Below, in pieces: positions 1 to 5,779 of a stretch of 8,063 nucleotides of DNA. Positions within the stretch are counted from its first letter, which is position 1, and the number at the start of each line of letters is the position of its first letter. The stretch lies in contig JANOYE010000243.1 in NCBI GenBank assembly GCA_031428695.1, forward strand, positions 1-8,063, read 5' to 3'. The notes below the pieces were generated by a model. It searched no databases and had not been told where the DNA came from. It saw nothing but the letters and a program-made list of their open reading frames with translations. The DNA is from JANYCG01 sp031428695. GTDB lineage: Bacteria > Pseudomonadota > Gammaproteobacteria > Burkholderiales > Burkholderiaceae_C. A program made the position numbers and the translations under genes.

Positions 1-1511
1 TGATCGACACCTACCACGAGAACGTGGCCTACCTGCACCGCGACTGCGAGGTCTACCGGGCGGAAGGCTTCAAGGCGCTTGCAAAAATTCAAGTGCGGGC
101 CAATGGGCGCAGCATTTTGGCCACGCTCAATGTGGTGGAAGACACGTCGATTGTGGGCTGCGGCGAGTTGGGCCTTTCGAAGGGGGCGTTTGCGCAGATG
201 GGCGTGCAAGACGGCCACTTGTCCACCGTGTCGCAAGCCGAGCCGCCCGAATCCATTGGCGCTTTGCACCGCAAACTCGACGGCGAACGCCTCGGGCTGG
301 ATGATTTTCGCGGCATCATGCAAGACATCTCGCACCACCGCTATTCCACCATCGAGCTCACCGCCTTTGTGGTGGCGACGCGACGCGACGAGCTGGACCG
401 CGAAGAGGTTTACTTTCTCACCGAAGCCATGATCGACGCGGGCCGCCGCCTGAACTGGCACGAGCCTCTGGTAGTAGACAAACATTGCATTGGCGGCATT
501 CCCGGCAACCGCACCTCGATGCTGGTGGTGCCCATCGTTGCGGCGCACGGCATGTTGTGCCCCAAGACATCGTCGCGCGCGATCACGTCGCCGGCAGGCA
601 CCGCCGACACCATGGAAGTGCTGGCCAATGTGGAACTGCCCTTCGAGCAGCTTGAAGCCATTGTGCGCAAACACCGAGGTTGCCTGGCCTGGGGCGGCAG
701 CGCCAACCTTTCGCCGGCCGATGATGTGCTGATCTCCGTCGAGCGCCCGCTCTCGATGGACACACCAGCGCAAATGGTGGCCTCGATTTTGTCGAAAAAG
801 ATTTCCGCCGGATCGACCCACCTGGTACTCGACATCCCCATCGGCCCTACCGCCAAGGTGCGCTCCATGCCGGACGCGCAGCGCCTGCGCCGCTTGTTTG
901 AATACGTGGCCAAACGCATGAACCTCTCGCTCGATGTGCTCATCACCGATGGCCGCCAGCCCATCGGTTTTGGCATTGGCCCGGTGCTGGAGGCGCGTGA
1001 CGTGATGCGTGTGCTGGAGAACGACCCGCGCGCGCCCGCCGACCTGCGGCAAAAAGCCCTGCGCCTGGCTGGGCGTTTGATTGAATGCAGCCCCGACGTG
1101 CGCGGCGGTGATGGTTTTGCCATTGCCCGCGACATCCTCGATTCAGGCCGCGCCATGGCGCGCATGAACGACATCATCCAGGCCCAGGGCAGCAAATCGT
1201 TTGACCACAACCACGCAGCGCTGGGTGCGCTTAGCTTCGAGGTGCGCGCACCGCACGCAGGCGTTGTGTGCGGCATCGACAACCTGCAGCTGGCGCGCAT
1301 TGCCCGCTTGGCTGGCGCCCCCAAGGTCAGCAATGCCGGTGTGGACTTGCTCTGCAAACTCGGGGAAGACGTGGCGGCGGGCGCGGTGATGTACCGCGTG
1401 TACGCCGGCATCGCCTCCGACCTCGCATTTGCCCGCCAGGCCTGCGCCAAAGCCAGCGGCTACAAGGTTGGCAGCCGCGATGACGTGCCACATGTTTTCG
1501 TGGAGTTTTGA
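1..1511 (+). CDS. Thymidine/AMP phosphorylase family protein (5' partial)
   Basis: Pyrimidine-nucleoside-phosphorylase fold enzyme, expected to split a nucleoside or nucleoside monophosphate with phosphate, giving the free base and ribose-1-phosphate or ribose-1,5-bisphosphate. The reading frame is open to base 3 and the residues before the first possible start (GTG at 24) fit the family N-terminus, so the true start lies upstream and perhaps 10-15 residues are missing. Counting from GTG 24, the phosphate-binding stretch KHCIGGIPGNR begins at residue 153, and KTSSRAITSPAGTADTMEV begins at residue 181, followed by WGGSANLSPADD. From memory, these motifs and the extra N-terminal domain of about 80 residues match archaeal AMP phosphorylases and the bacterial 'putative thymidine phosphorylase' clade, rather than E. 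coli DeoA (which has GGVGDVTS and a GHTGGTLDK segment). Visible length of about 502 residues suits that clade. Its stop overlaps the start of the PRPP synthetase gene by one base. The family is very likely; the substrate (NMP or nucleoside) is not decided by sequence. Confidence 0.92.
   Translation, partial: IDTYHENVAYLHRDCEVYRAEGFKALAKIQVRANGRSILATLNVVEDTSIVGCGELGLSKGAFAQMGVQDGHLSTVSQAEPPESIGALHRKLDGERLGLDDFRGIMQDISHHRYSTIELTAFVVATRRDELDREEVYFLTEAMIDAGRRLNWHEPLVVDKHCIGGIPGNRTSMLVVPIVAAHGMLCPKTSSRAITSPAGTADTMEVLANVELPFEQLEAIVRKHRGCLAWGGSANLSPADDVLISVERPLSMDTPAQMVASILSKKISAGSTHLVLDIPIGPTAKVRSMPDAQRLRRLFEYVAKRMNLSLDVLITDGRQPIGFGIGPVLEARDVMRVLENDPRAPADLRQKALRLAGRLIECSPDVRGGDGFAIARDILDSGRAMARMNDIIQAQGSKSFDHNHAALGALSFEVRAPHAGVVCGIDNLQLARIARLAGAPKVSNAGVDLLCKLGEDVAAGAVMYRVYAGIASDLAFARQACAKASGYKVGSRDDVPHVFVEF
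1502..1505 (+). promoter_or_regulatory. Ribosome binding site GGAG for the PRPP synthetase gene
   Basis: GGAG lies inside the last codons of the phosphorylase gene, five bases before ATG 1511. It favours ATG 1511 as the start over the adjacent in-frame TTG at 1508. Confidence 0.6.
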
Positions 1512-2440
1512 TGTTGCCTCTCGTTTCTGAAGTTCCTGGATTGCTGCTTTATTTTGAAGACGAGGCCAATAACGCCATTGGCATCGCAACCGCCGCCAAC
1601 ATGGCGGTGGCCCGCGTGGAATGCCACCGTTTCCCGGATGGCGAGTTCAAACTTCGACTGCCCGGGCGCTTGCCCGCGCGGGTGGCCGTGTTGCGCACGC
1701 TGAACCAGCCGAATGAAAAACTGCTCGCACTGCTGCTGGTCGCGCGCACCGCCAAAACCCTCGGCGCAACCCACCTCACCTTGGTCGCGCCGTACCTCGC
1801 TTACATGCGGCAGGACATGGCCTTTCACGCGGGCGAGGCTGTCAGCCAGCGCATCGTTGGCGGTTTTCTGGCGGAGCTGTTTGATGCCGTGATCACGGTA
1901 GACCCGCATCTGCATCGCGTGGCCACGCTGCATGAGGCCGTGCCTGTGCCCAACGCCATCGTGCTCAGCGGCGCGCCGCTGCTGGCAGACTTGGTCGCCG
2001 CGCGCCACTCCAATGCACTGTTGGTGGGGCCGGATGAAGAATCAGCCCAGTGGATTGCCCAGGCCGCCGCGCGCCACGGTTTCGACTTCGCGGTGTGCCA
2101 CAAAACCCGCCATGGCGACCGCTCGGTTGACGTCGTGTTGCCCGCAGTTCAGACCGCCGGGCGCGCCGTGGTGCTGCTGGACGACATGGCCAGCAGCGGC
2201 CACACCTTGGCCAACGCCGCCCGGCTGCTGCTGGCGGCAGGCGCGGCCAGTGTTGACGTGGCTGTCACCCACGCGCTCTTTGCCGAGGGCGCGGTTGAAC
2301 TCATCCAGGCCGCCGGTGTGAGCCATATTTGGAGCACCGACTGCGTGGCCCACGCCAGCAACGCCGTGAGCATGGCCCCCGCGATCGCCGCCGCGTTGGC
2401 AAGTTTGCATTCCGCTACCACCCGTACCATCGCCCCATGA
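1511..2440 (+). CDS. Ribose-phosphate pyrophosphokinase (PRPP synthetase) family protein
   Basis: Homologue of PRPP synthetase, which transfers pyrophosphate from ATP to ribose-5-phosphate to give PRPP and AMP in the cytoplasm. It has 309 residues from ATG 1511, close to the usual 310-320. Visible motifs in order: RFPDGE (40-45), PYLAYMRQD (94-102, matching the YxRQD segment at the ATP site), DPHLH with H133 at the position of the catalytic-region histidine, K198 and R200 (the K-x-R of the flexible catalytic loop), and the ribose-phosphate loop DDMASSGHT (224-232). The loop departs from the DDxxxTGGT form of classical enzymes, and the 'RRVRSAR' regulatory segment is replaced by MAFHAGEAVS, so this is probably a specialised paralogue rather than the housekeeping Prs. 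ATG 1511 overlaps the upstream TGA (TGATG), and its own TGA overlaps the next gene's ATG (ATGA), suggesting translational coupling. The fold and key residues are clear; the physiological direction and substrate are inference. Confidence 0.9.
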   Translation: MLPLVSEVPGLLLYFEDEANNAIGIATAANMAVARVECHRFPDGEFKLRLPGRLPARVAVLRTLNQPNEKLLALLLVARTAKTLGATHLTLVAPYLAYMRQDMAFHAGEAVSQRIVGGFLAELFDAVITVDPHLHRVATLHEAVPVPNAIVLSGAPLLADLVAARHSNALLVGPDEESAQWIAQAAARHGFDFAVCHKTRHGDRSVDVVLPAVQTAGRAVVLLDDMASSGHTLANAARLLLAAGAASVDVAVTHALFAEGAVELIQAAGVSHIWSTDCVAHASNAVSMAPAIAAALASLHSATTRTIAP

Positions 2441-3300
2441 AATCACCCCACGACCTGTCTGAACGCACCTTGGCCGACGCCTGGGCCGACCTCAAAGCCC
2501 ACGCCGACGCCGGCCTGCCCCTGCAGCCCGACGCCTACCGCCTGGCCTTTGCCGACCCTGAGTTCCTGCTGCGCCGCGAGACGCGCGGCATCCGTTTCCA
2601 GTTGGAGATGCTCAAGCCCGATTTGGACCAGACCGCCCAAGGCATCGAGAACACCATCGTCGTCTTTGGCAGCGCGCGTTTTCCCGCGCCCGAAATGGCG
2701 CAGGCCGCGCTTCAAGCTGCACAAATCAGCGGCAACGCAGAAGCCATTGCACTGGCCGAGCGCGGGCTGCGCAACTCCCGGCATTACGACCAGGCCCGCC
2801 TGTTTGCCCGCAAGGTGGCCGCCTACAGCGCGGGTTGTGCAAACGAGCAGCGCATGTTCATCTGCACCGGCGGCGGCCCCGGCATCATGGAAGCCGCCAA
2901 CCGAGGCGCGCACGAGCTGGGCGCGCCCAATGTGGGCCTCTCCATCGCCCTGCCCCGCGAAGAAAGCCACAACCCTTACGTCACCCCGTCATTGAGCTTC
3001 AAATTCCACTACTTCGCGCTGCGCAAAATGCATTTCATGATGCGCGCCAAAGCCCTGGTGGCCTTCCCCGGCGGCTTCGGCACGCTCGATGAGTTGTTTG
3101 AAGTCATCACCCTCGTGCAGACCCGTAAAGCCGCGCCCGTGCCCATCGTTCTTTATGGCAGCAGCTACTGGAAGCGCCTGGTCAACTTTGACGTGCTGGT
3201 CGAAGAAGGCGCCATTTCGCCGGAAGACCTGAAGTTGTTCCACTACGCAGACAACCCAGAGGCCGCCTGGAAGTTGATTTGCGATTTTTACGGGCTGTGA
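2437..3300 (+). CDS. LOG family / TIGR00730 Rossmann-fold nucleotide phosphoribohydrolase
   Basis: Member of the LOG ('lysine decarboxylase-like') family, whose studied members hydrolyse cytokinin nucleotides or AMP to the free base and ribose-5-phosphate. The diagnostic motifs are present: GGGPGIMEAANRGA starting at residue 145, R196-K197 in the helix before the second motif, and PGGFGTLDE (211-219). The protein has 287 residues, longer than minimal LOG proteins (about 190), because of an N-terminal stretch of about 65 residues and a helical insert (about residues 85-130) between the first strand (IVVFGSAR) and the GGG motif; this is the larger COG1611-type form. The start is ATG 2437, in a four-base ATGA overlap with the stop of the PRPP synthetase gene; no good Shine-Dalgarno is visible, so translation is probably coupled. 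The old name lysine decarboxylase should not be used. Whether it acts on AMP, other NMPs or modified nucleotides cannot be read from sequence. Confidence 0.9.
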   Translation: MKSPHDLSERTLADAWADLKAHADAGLPLQPDAYRLAFADPEFLLRRETRGIRFQLEMLKPDLDQTAQGIENTIVVFGSARFPAPEMAQAALQAAQISGNAEAIALAERGLRNSRHYDQARLFARKVAAYSAGCANEQRMFICTGGGPGIMEAANRGAHELGAPNVGLSIALPREESHNPYVTPSLSFKFHYFALRKMHFMMRAKALVAFPGGFGTLDELFEVITLVQTRKAAPVPIVLYGSSYWKRLVNFDVLVEEGAISPEDLKLFHYADNPEAAWKLICDFYGL

Positions 3301-3313
3301 GTGGGGTTTTTAG

Positions 3314-3334
3314 TTGCTATATTTATAATAGCAA
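3314..3334. repeat. Intergenic stem-loop A, possible Comamonadaceae repeat
   Basis: Perfect inverted repeat: TTGCTAT (3314-3320), 7-nt loop ATTTATA, ATAGCAA (3328-3334). From memory, 'TTGCTAT...ATAGC' followed by 'AACGC...' and later 'AGAGGCC' is the pattern of a short repeat scattered between genes in Comamonadaceae genomes; here 'CAACGC' follows at 3335 and 'AGAGGCC' appears at 3358. It would be a degenerate copy. The stem is directly visible; membership of the repeat family is inferred. Confidence 0.55.
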
Positions 3335-3355
3335 ACAACGCCCATTATTCGTGAC

Positions 3356-3376
3356 TTAGAGGCCTAGATCCTCTAA
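3356..3376. repeat. Intergenic stem-loop B
   Basis: Perfect inverted repeat TTAGAGG (3356-3362), 7-nt loop CCTAGAT, CCTCTAA (3370-3376). It has the same stem and loop lengths as stem-loop A and lies 21 bp beyond it, so both may be parts of one repeat unit. It may act as a weak bidirectional terminator between the two convergent operons, but a T-run is lacking. Confidence 0.55.
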
Positions 3377-3446
3377 ATTTCCGCAAATCCAGGTTTTGGC
3401 CAGTTAAAATTAATCTACGTATCAACAAATCTGTTGTTTGGCTTTC

Positions 3447-3953
3447 TCACGGCCCCACACTCACCGGCGGGCTCTTGAGGCTGTCGTGGCGGCGCCAGAT
3501 TTGCTCTTTGCAGATGAACAAGACGCAGCCCGCTACGACCAGCGTATTGGCGGATTTCAGGCGCATGGTGGCTTTGTAGGTGTGGCCGTCTTGCGGGTTG
3601 TAGATGTCGCCGCTGTAGCTTTTGTTCTTTTCGGCGGGCGCTTTGTCAGCGTTAGGTTTATCGGCCTTCATGCCGATGATGATGCGCTGCCCCGCCAGCG
3701 GGCGTTTGTCGGCGGCGCCGATGGGCTGGTCGTCCCAGGCCCAGACGATGTTGCCGCAGAGTATGTCGTCGGCCTTGTCGCCGCTTTTGCCAGCGTTTTT
3801 GTCAGCGTTTTTGTCCACGCAGGGCGCAAGTTTCACACGCGCGCTGAAGCCGGGCGTCCACCACTCGTCTTGCAGGGATTGCGCGTGGGCTGGAGCCAGC
3901 AACGCCGCGAGCCAGAAGGCCAGCCTGGCGATGGTTTTGATGGTTGCGTTCAT
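3447..3953 (-). CDS. DUF2147 domain protein, secreted
   Basis: Small exported protein of 168 residues. Residues 1-24 form a signal peptide (basic start, hydrophobic core, AHA cleavage motif before Q25), so the mature protein is likely periplasmic. The rest matches the DUF2147 pattern: W31-W32 and G35 near the start, C45, the LCG-x-IVW block (65-71), G88 in the 'P-x-x-G' stretch, GDIYNPQDGHTY (115-126), and the closing GC-x-x-x-IC...W (142-153). The four cysteines (45, 66, 143, 148) could form disulfides. Two lysine/aspartate/alanine-rich stretches (47-63 and 95-111) interrupt the domain and look like low-complexity insertions. ATG 3953 is supported by TAGGAA at 3961-3966 on the minus strand. 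It starts 19 bp after the stop of the upstream hydroxylase gene and is probably co-transcribed with it. The domain has no established biochemical function that I can name. Confidence 0.85.
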   Translation of the reverse strand: MNATIKTIARLAFWLAALLAPAHAQSLQDEWWTPGFSARVKLAPCVDKNADKNAGKSGDKADDILCGNIVWAWDDQPIGAADKRPLAGQRIIIGMKADKPNADKAPAEKNKSYSGDIYNPQDGHTYKATMRLKSANTLVVAGCVLFICKEQIWRRHDSLKSPPVSVGP

Positions 3954-3972
3954 GGTTCGATTCCTAACCGGT

Positions 3973-4776
3973 TCAAGAAAGGGCCGACGCGGGCTGTTTC
4001 TCGTCGGGCAGAAACCGCGAGTCGCCGTTCTCGATGTAGGTGCGGTCTTCGGTGCCCATCCAGCGGTCCCACCAGGTGAAGTAGAGGCCGAAGTTGCCCC
4101 GCGCGCCGCTGTGGTGGAAGTGGTGGTGCGAGTTGGTCAGCAGCCAGCGCAGCGTGCCGCGCGTGGCCGCCTTCCAGGGCATCAACTCGTAAGCGCTGTG
4201 GCCGGCCACGTTGCGCACGATCATCCAGGTCGTGAAGGCGAAAAGAACCAGCTCATGCATCGGCACGGCGTGAACCATGAGGATGAAAAACAAGGCCTGC
4301 ATCAGCGCTTCCACCGGATGGAAGGCGTAGGCGGCCCAGGGCGTGGGATGCACCGACTGGTGATGGATGCTGTGGAAGCGGGCAAACCACCAGGGGCGGT
4401 GCAGCAGGCGGTGGGTCCAGTAAAACCAGGTGTCGTGCAACACGATGATGAGGGCCAGGCTGGCCCACCACCAAGCCCATCCGCGCTCGGCCACGTCTTC
4501 GTAGACCTGCGAGAAACCCAGGCGATGCATGGTGAAAATGAATAAGCCGGTGGTTCCAAACAGCAACACGGTGGACATCGAATGCCCAAATTCGCGCCAC
4601 ATTTGCCCCGGTTTGGGGACTTGGTTGGCGATACGCCGCCCCGCCAGGGCCTTGCCAAAAACCCGCCAAACCAGCAGGTACACCGCAGCGGCGGCGATGA
4701 AATAACGTAAAAAGTCGGCCAGCAAAATACCTGCAAAAGCCTGCGGCATCTCGGGCAAAAGTTCAGCCAAGGTCAT
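3973..4776 (-). CDS. Sterol desaturase / fatty acid hydroxylase superfamily protein (copy 1)
   Basis: Integral-membrane diiron oxygenase family protein (Pfam PF04116 type), 267 residues. Members hydroxylate or desaturate lipids, sterols, carotenoids or similar hydrophobic substrates using O2. The three histidine clusters that bind the two irons are intact: HRLLH (122-126, HX3H), HSIHH (135-139, HX2HH) and HHFHH (218-222, HX2HH); H114, H143 and H153 are further histidines common in the family. Hydrophobic membrane stretches lie at about 13-40, 68-83, 101-120 and 158-190. ATG 4776 has GGGA (minus strand, 4784-4781) four bases before it. The gene follows a 170-bp gap containing a candidate promoter and operator, so it may be expressed separately from the genes upstream, and it runs into the DUF2147 gene 19 bp downstream. 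The family is certain; the substrate is unknown, and 'sterol desaturase' should be read as a family name only. Confidence 0.92.
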   Translation of the reverse strand: MTLAELLPEMPQAFAGILLADFLRYFIAAAAVYLLVWRVFGKALAGRRIANQVPKPGQMWREFGHSMSTVLLFGTTGLFIFTMHRLGFSQVYEDVAERGWAWWWASLALIIVLHDTWFYWTHRLLHRPWWFARFHSIHHQSVHPTPWAAYAFHPVEALMQALFFILMVHAVPMHELVLFAFTTWMIVRNVAGHSAYELMPWKAATRGTLRWLLTNSHHHFHHSGARGNFGLYFTWWDRWMGTEDRTYIENGDSRFLPDEKQPASALS

Positions 4777-4857
4777 GATTTCCCATCCATTTCTTGCGGT
4801 GCGCAGCCGGGTTTGGCAGCGTGGAGAAATGTTAGGAATTGGGGCGTTTTTGTTCTC

Positions 4858-4892
4858 GCCGATAAATCGCGAAGACTGGCCGATTTATCGGC
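4858..4892. repeat. Perfect 12-bp inverted repeat, candidate operator
   Basis: GCCGATAAATCG (4858-4869) and its exact reverse complement CGATTTATCGGC (4881-4892), separated by 11 bp. Each arm contains a box that is itself nearly palindromic: CGATAAATCG (4860-4869) and CGATTTATCG (4881-4890). Box centres are 21 bp apart, two helical turns, so two protein dimers would sit on the same face. No T-run follows on either strand, which argues against a simple terminator. The repeat is directly visible; the operator role is inference. No regulator for it can be named. Confidence 0.6.
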
Positions 4893-4912
4893 TTCGCTGG
4901 CTGAATTGTCGA
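4884..4912 (-). promoter_or_regulatory. Candidate sigma-70 promoter for hydroxylase copy 1
   Basis: On the minus strand, TCGACA (4912-4907; one mismatch to TTGACA) is followed after exactly 17 bp by GATAAA (4889-4884; four of six matches to TATAAT). The start of transcription would fall near 4877, giving a leader of about 100 nt before ATG 4776. The -10 lies inside the right box of the inverted repeat, and the other box covers about +8 to +19, as expected for repression. The match is moderate and needs mapping of the transcript start. Confidence 0.35.
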
Positions 4913-4946
4913 ATCGGCTGCCGGGCGCGCCAGTTTCCGCAGAAAT

Positions 4947-5726
4947 TCAGCGTGAATTGGGAACAAAGGGCCGCAATAGAAGCCGCACCCAGGTTTGATC
5001 CACCTGCCCCTCTACGCCAAGCCGCATGCCCGGCGTTTGCGGCGTGCGACTCGCGCTGCCAAAGAGGCGATCCCACACGGACAAAATCGTGGCGTAGCTC
5101 GAATCGGCATCGGCCCGCACCGCGTGGTGGTGCACCCAATGGATGGAGGGGGTGACGATGAACCAAGACAAAACACGGTGCAAAGGCGTTGGCAATTTCA
5201 GGTTCGAGTGGTGAAAAATGGCGACCACCGCCACAGCCACTTCAAACACCAAGACACTGCTCAAAGGCATTGCCAGCGCCACCATCACCAGCGCCCGCAA
5301 CACGCTGGAGAGGAACACCTCGCCGACATGAAAACGCAGGGCGGTGGTGGCGTCAAGCTGCTGGTCGAGGTGGTGAACTTGATGGAAGCGCCACAAAACC
5401 GGCAGCACGTGGTTGGCGCGGTGCCAAATGTAGAGCCACAAATCCAGTAAGGCGATATCCAGCGCCAAGCCGCCCAGGCCCTGCCACGCGGCTGGCCGCC
5501 ATGTGGGCGCCATCGACGCGGCATAAACCGTAATTGGCACAACCACCAAGCCCGCTAGGCCAGCGTTCAGCGCTGCAAGCCCCAAATTTTTGCCCCATCG
5601 CTGCCACTGCAAACTGCCCAATCCGGCGGACGCAAACGGCATCAATTGCCCGGCCAGCAGGAAGGCGATCAACGCCGCACCAACGATTTGACTTTTGTGC
5701 TGGACGAGCAGGTCAATCGTTGGCAT
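4947..5726 (-). CDS. Sterol desaturase / fatty acid hydroxylase superfamily protein (copy 2)
   Basis: Second membrane diiron oxygenase family protein, 259 residues, only distantly similar to copy 1 and so not a recent duplication. Iron-binding histidine clusters are complete: HRANH (102-106), HQVHH (115-119) and HWVHH (196-200), with the family-typical ALRFH (129-133) between them and H172/H173 in a membrane-adjacent helix. Hydrophobic segments lie at about 13-35, 48-70, 84-101 and 137-170. Near the C-terminus, DSSYATILSVWDRLFG matches the usual 'D-x-NYG...WDRLFG' pattern, with SYA in place of NYG. ATG 5726 begins 53 bp after the stop of the AraC-type regulator gene; no strong ribosome binding site is visible immediately before it. 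The gene is probably in the same transcript as the regulator. Substrate not determinable. Confidence 0.92.
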   Translation of the reverse strand: MPTIDLLVQHKSQIVGAALIAFLLAGQLMPFASAGLGSLQWQRWGKNLGLAALNAGLAGLVVVPITVYAASMAPTWRPAAWQGLGGLALDIALLDLWLYIWHRANHVLPVLWRFHQVHHLDQQLDATTALRFHVGEVFLSSVLRALVMVALAMPLSSVLVFEVAVAVVAIFHHSNLKLPTPLHRVLSWFIVTPSIHWVHHHAVRADADSSYATILSVWDRLFGSASRTPQTPGMRLGVEGQVDQTWVRLLLRPFVPNSR

Positions 5727-5779
5727 AAATATCAGTTTGTGCCTCTGGTTGCAAACTCAAGGCCGTGCTTTCAAGCAAT

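Larger units (their letters stand above)
3301..3446. other. AT-rich convergent intergenic region with stem-loops
   Basis: This 146-bp gap separates the LOG gene (plus strand) from the DUF2147 gene (minus strand), both of which end here. It is visibly more AT-rich than its surroundings and holds two perfect 7-bp hairpins plus a smaller one at 3423-3436 (CAACA, loop AATC, TGTTG). None is followed by a clean run of T on either strand, so no textbook intrinsic terminator is seen, although the hairpins may still end transcription from both sides. No coding sequence is evident. Confidence 0.7.

Noticed and set aside
24..26. GTG at 24 as the true start of the phosphorylase gene
   Set aside because: The frame is open to the window edge, and the residues before it (IDTYHEN) look like family N-terminal sequence, so the gene starts upstream.
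410..1450. Long minus-strand open frame (346 codons) opposite the phosphorylase gene
   Set aside because: Its translation has no recognisable motif and is Ser/Arg/Ala/Pro-rich, as expected for the antisense of a GC-rich gene; the plus strand has a clear enzyme.
2329..2436. Upstream extension of the LOG gene
   Set aside because: It overlaps over 100 bases of the PRPP synthetase gene and adds an Arg-rich tract; ATG 2437 gives a four-base ATGA overlap instead.
3438..4545. Plus-strand open frames opposite DUF2147 and hydroxylase copy 1
   Set aside because: They show no domain motifs, and the opposite strand encodes a signal peptide, DUF2147 blocks and three histidine clusters.
4858..4892. The 12-bp inverted repeat as a rho-independent terminator of hydroxylase copy 2
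   Set aside because: Neither strand has a T-run after the stem, and the overlap with a promoter-like pair fits an operator better; a minor termination role is not excluded.
5734..5757. 6-bp inverted repeat AGTTTG...CAAACT between the regulator and hydroxylase copy 2
   Set aside because: Short arms and a 12-nt loop; such a repeat occurs easily by chance and has no supporting context.
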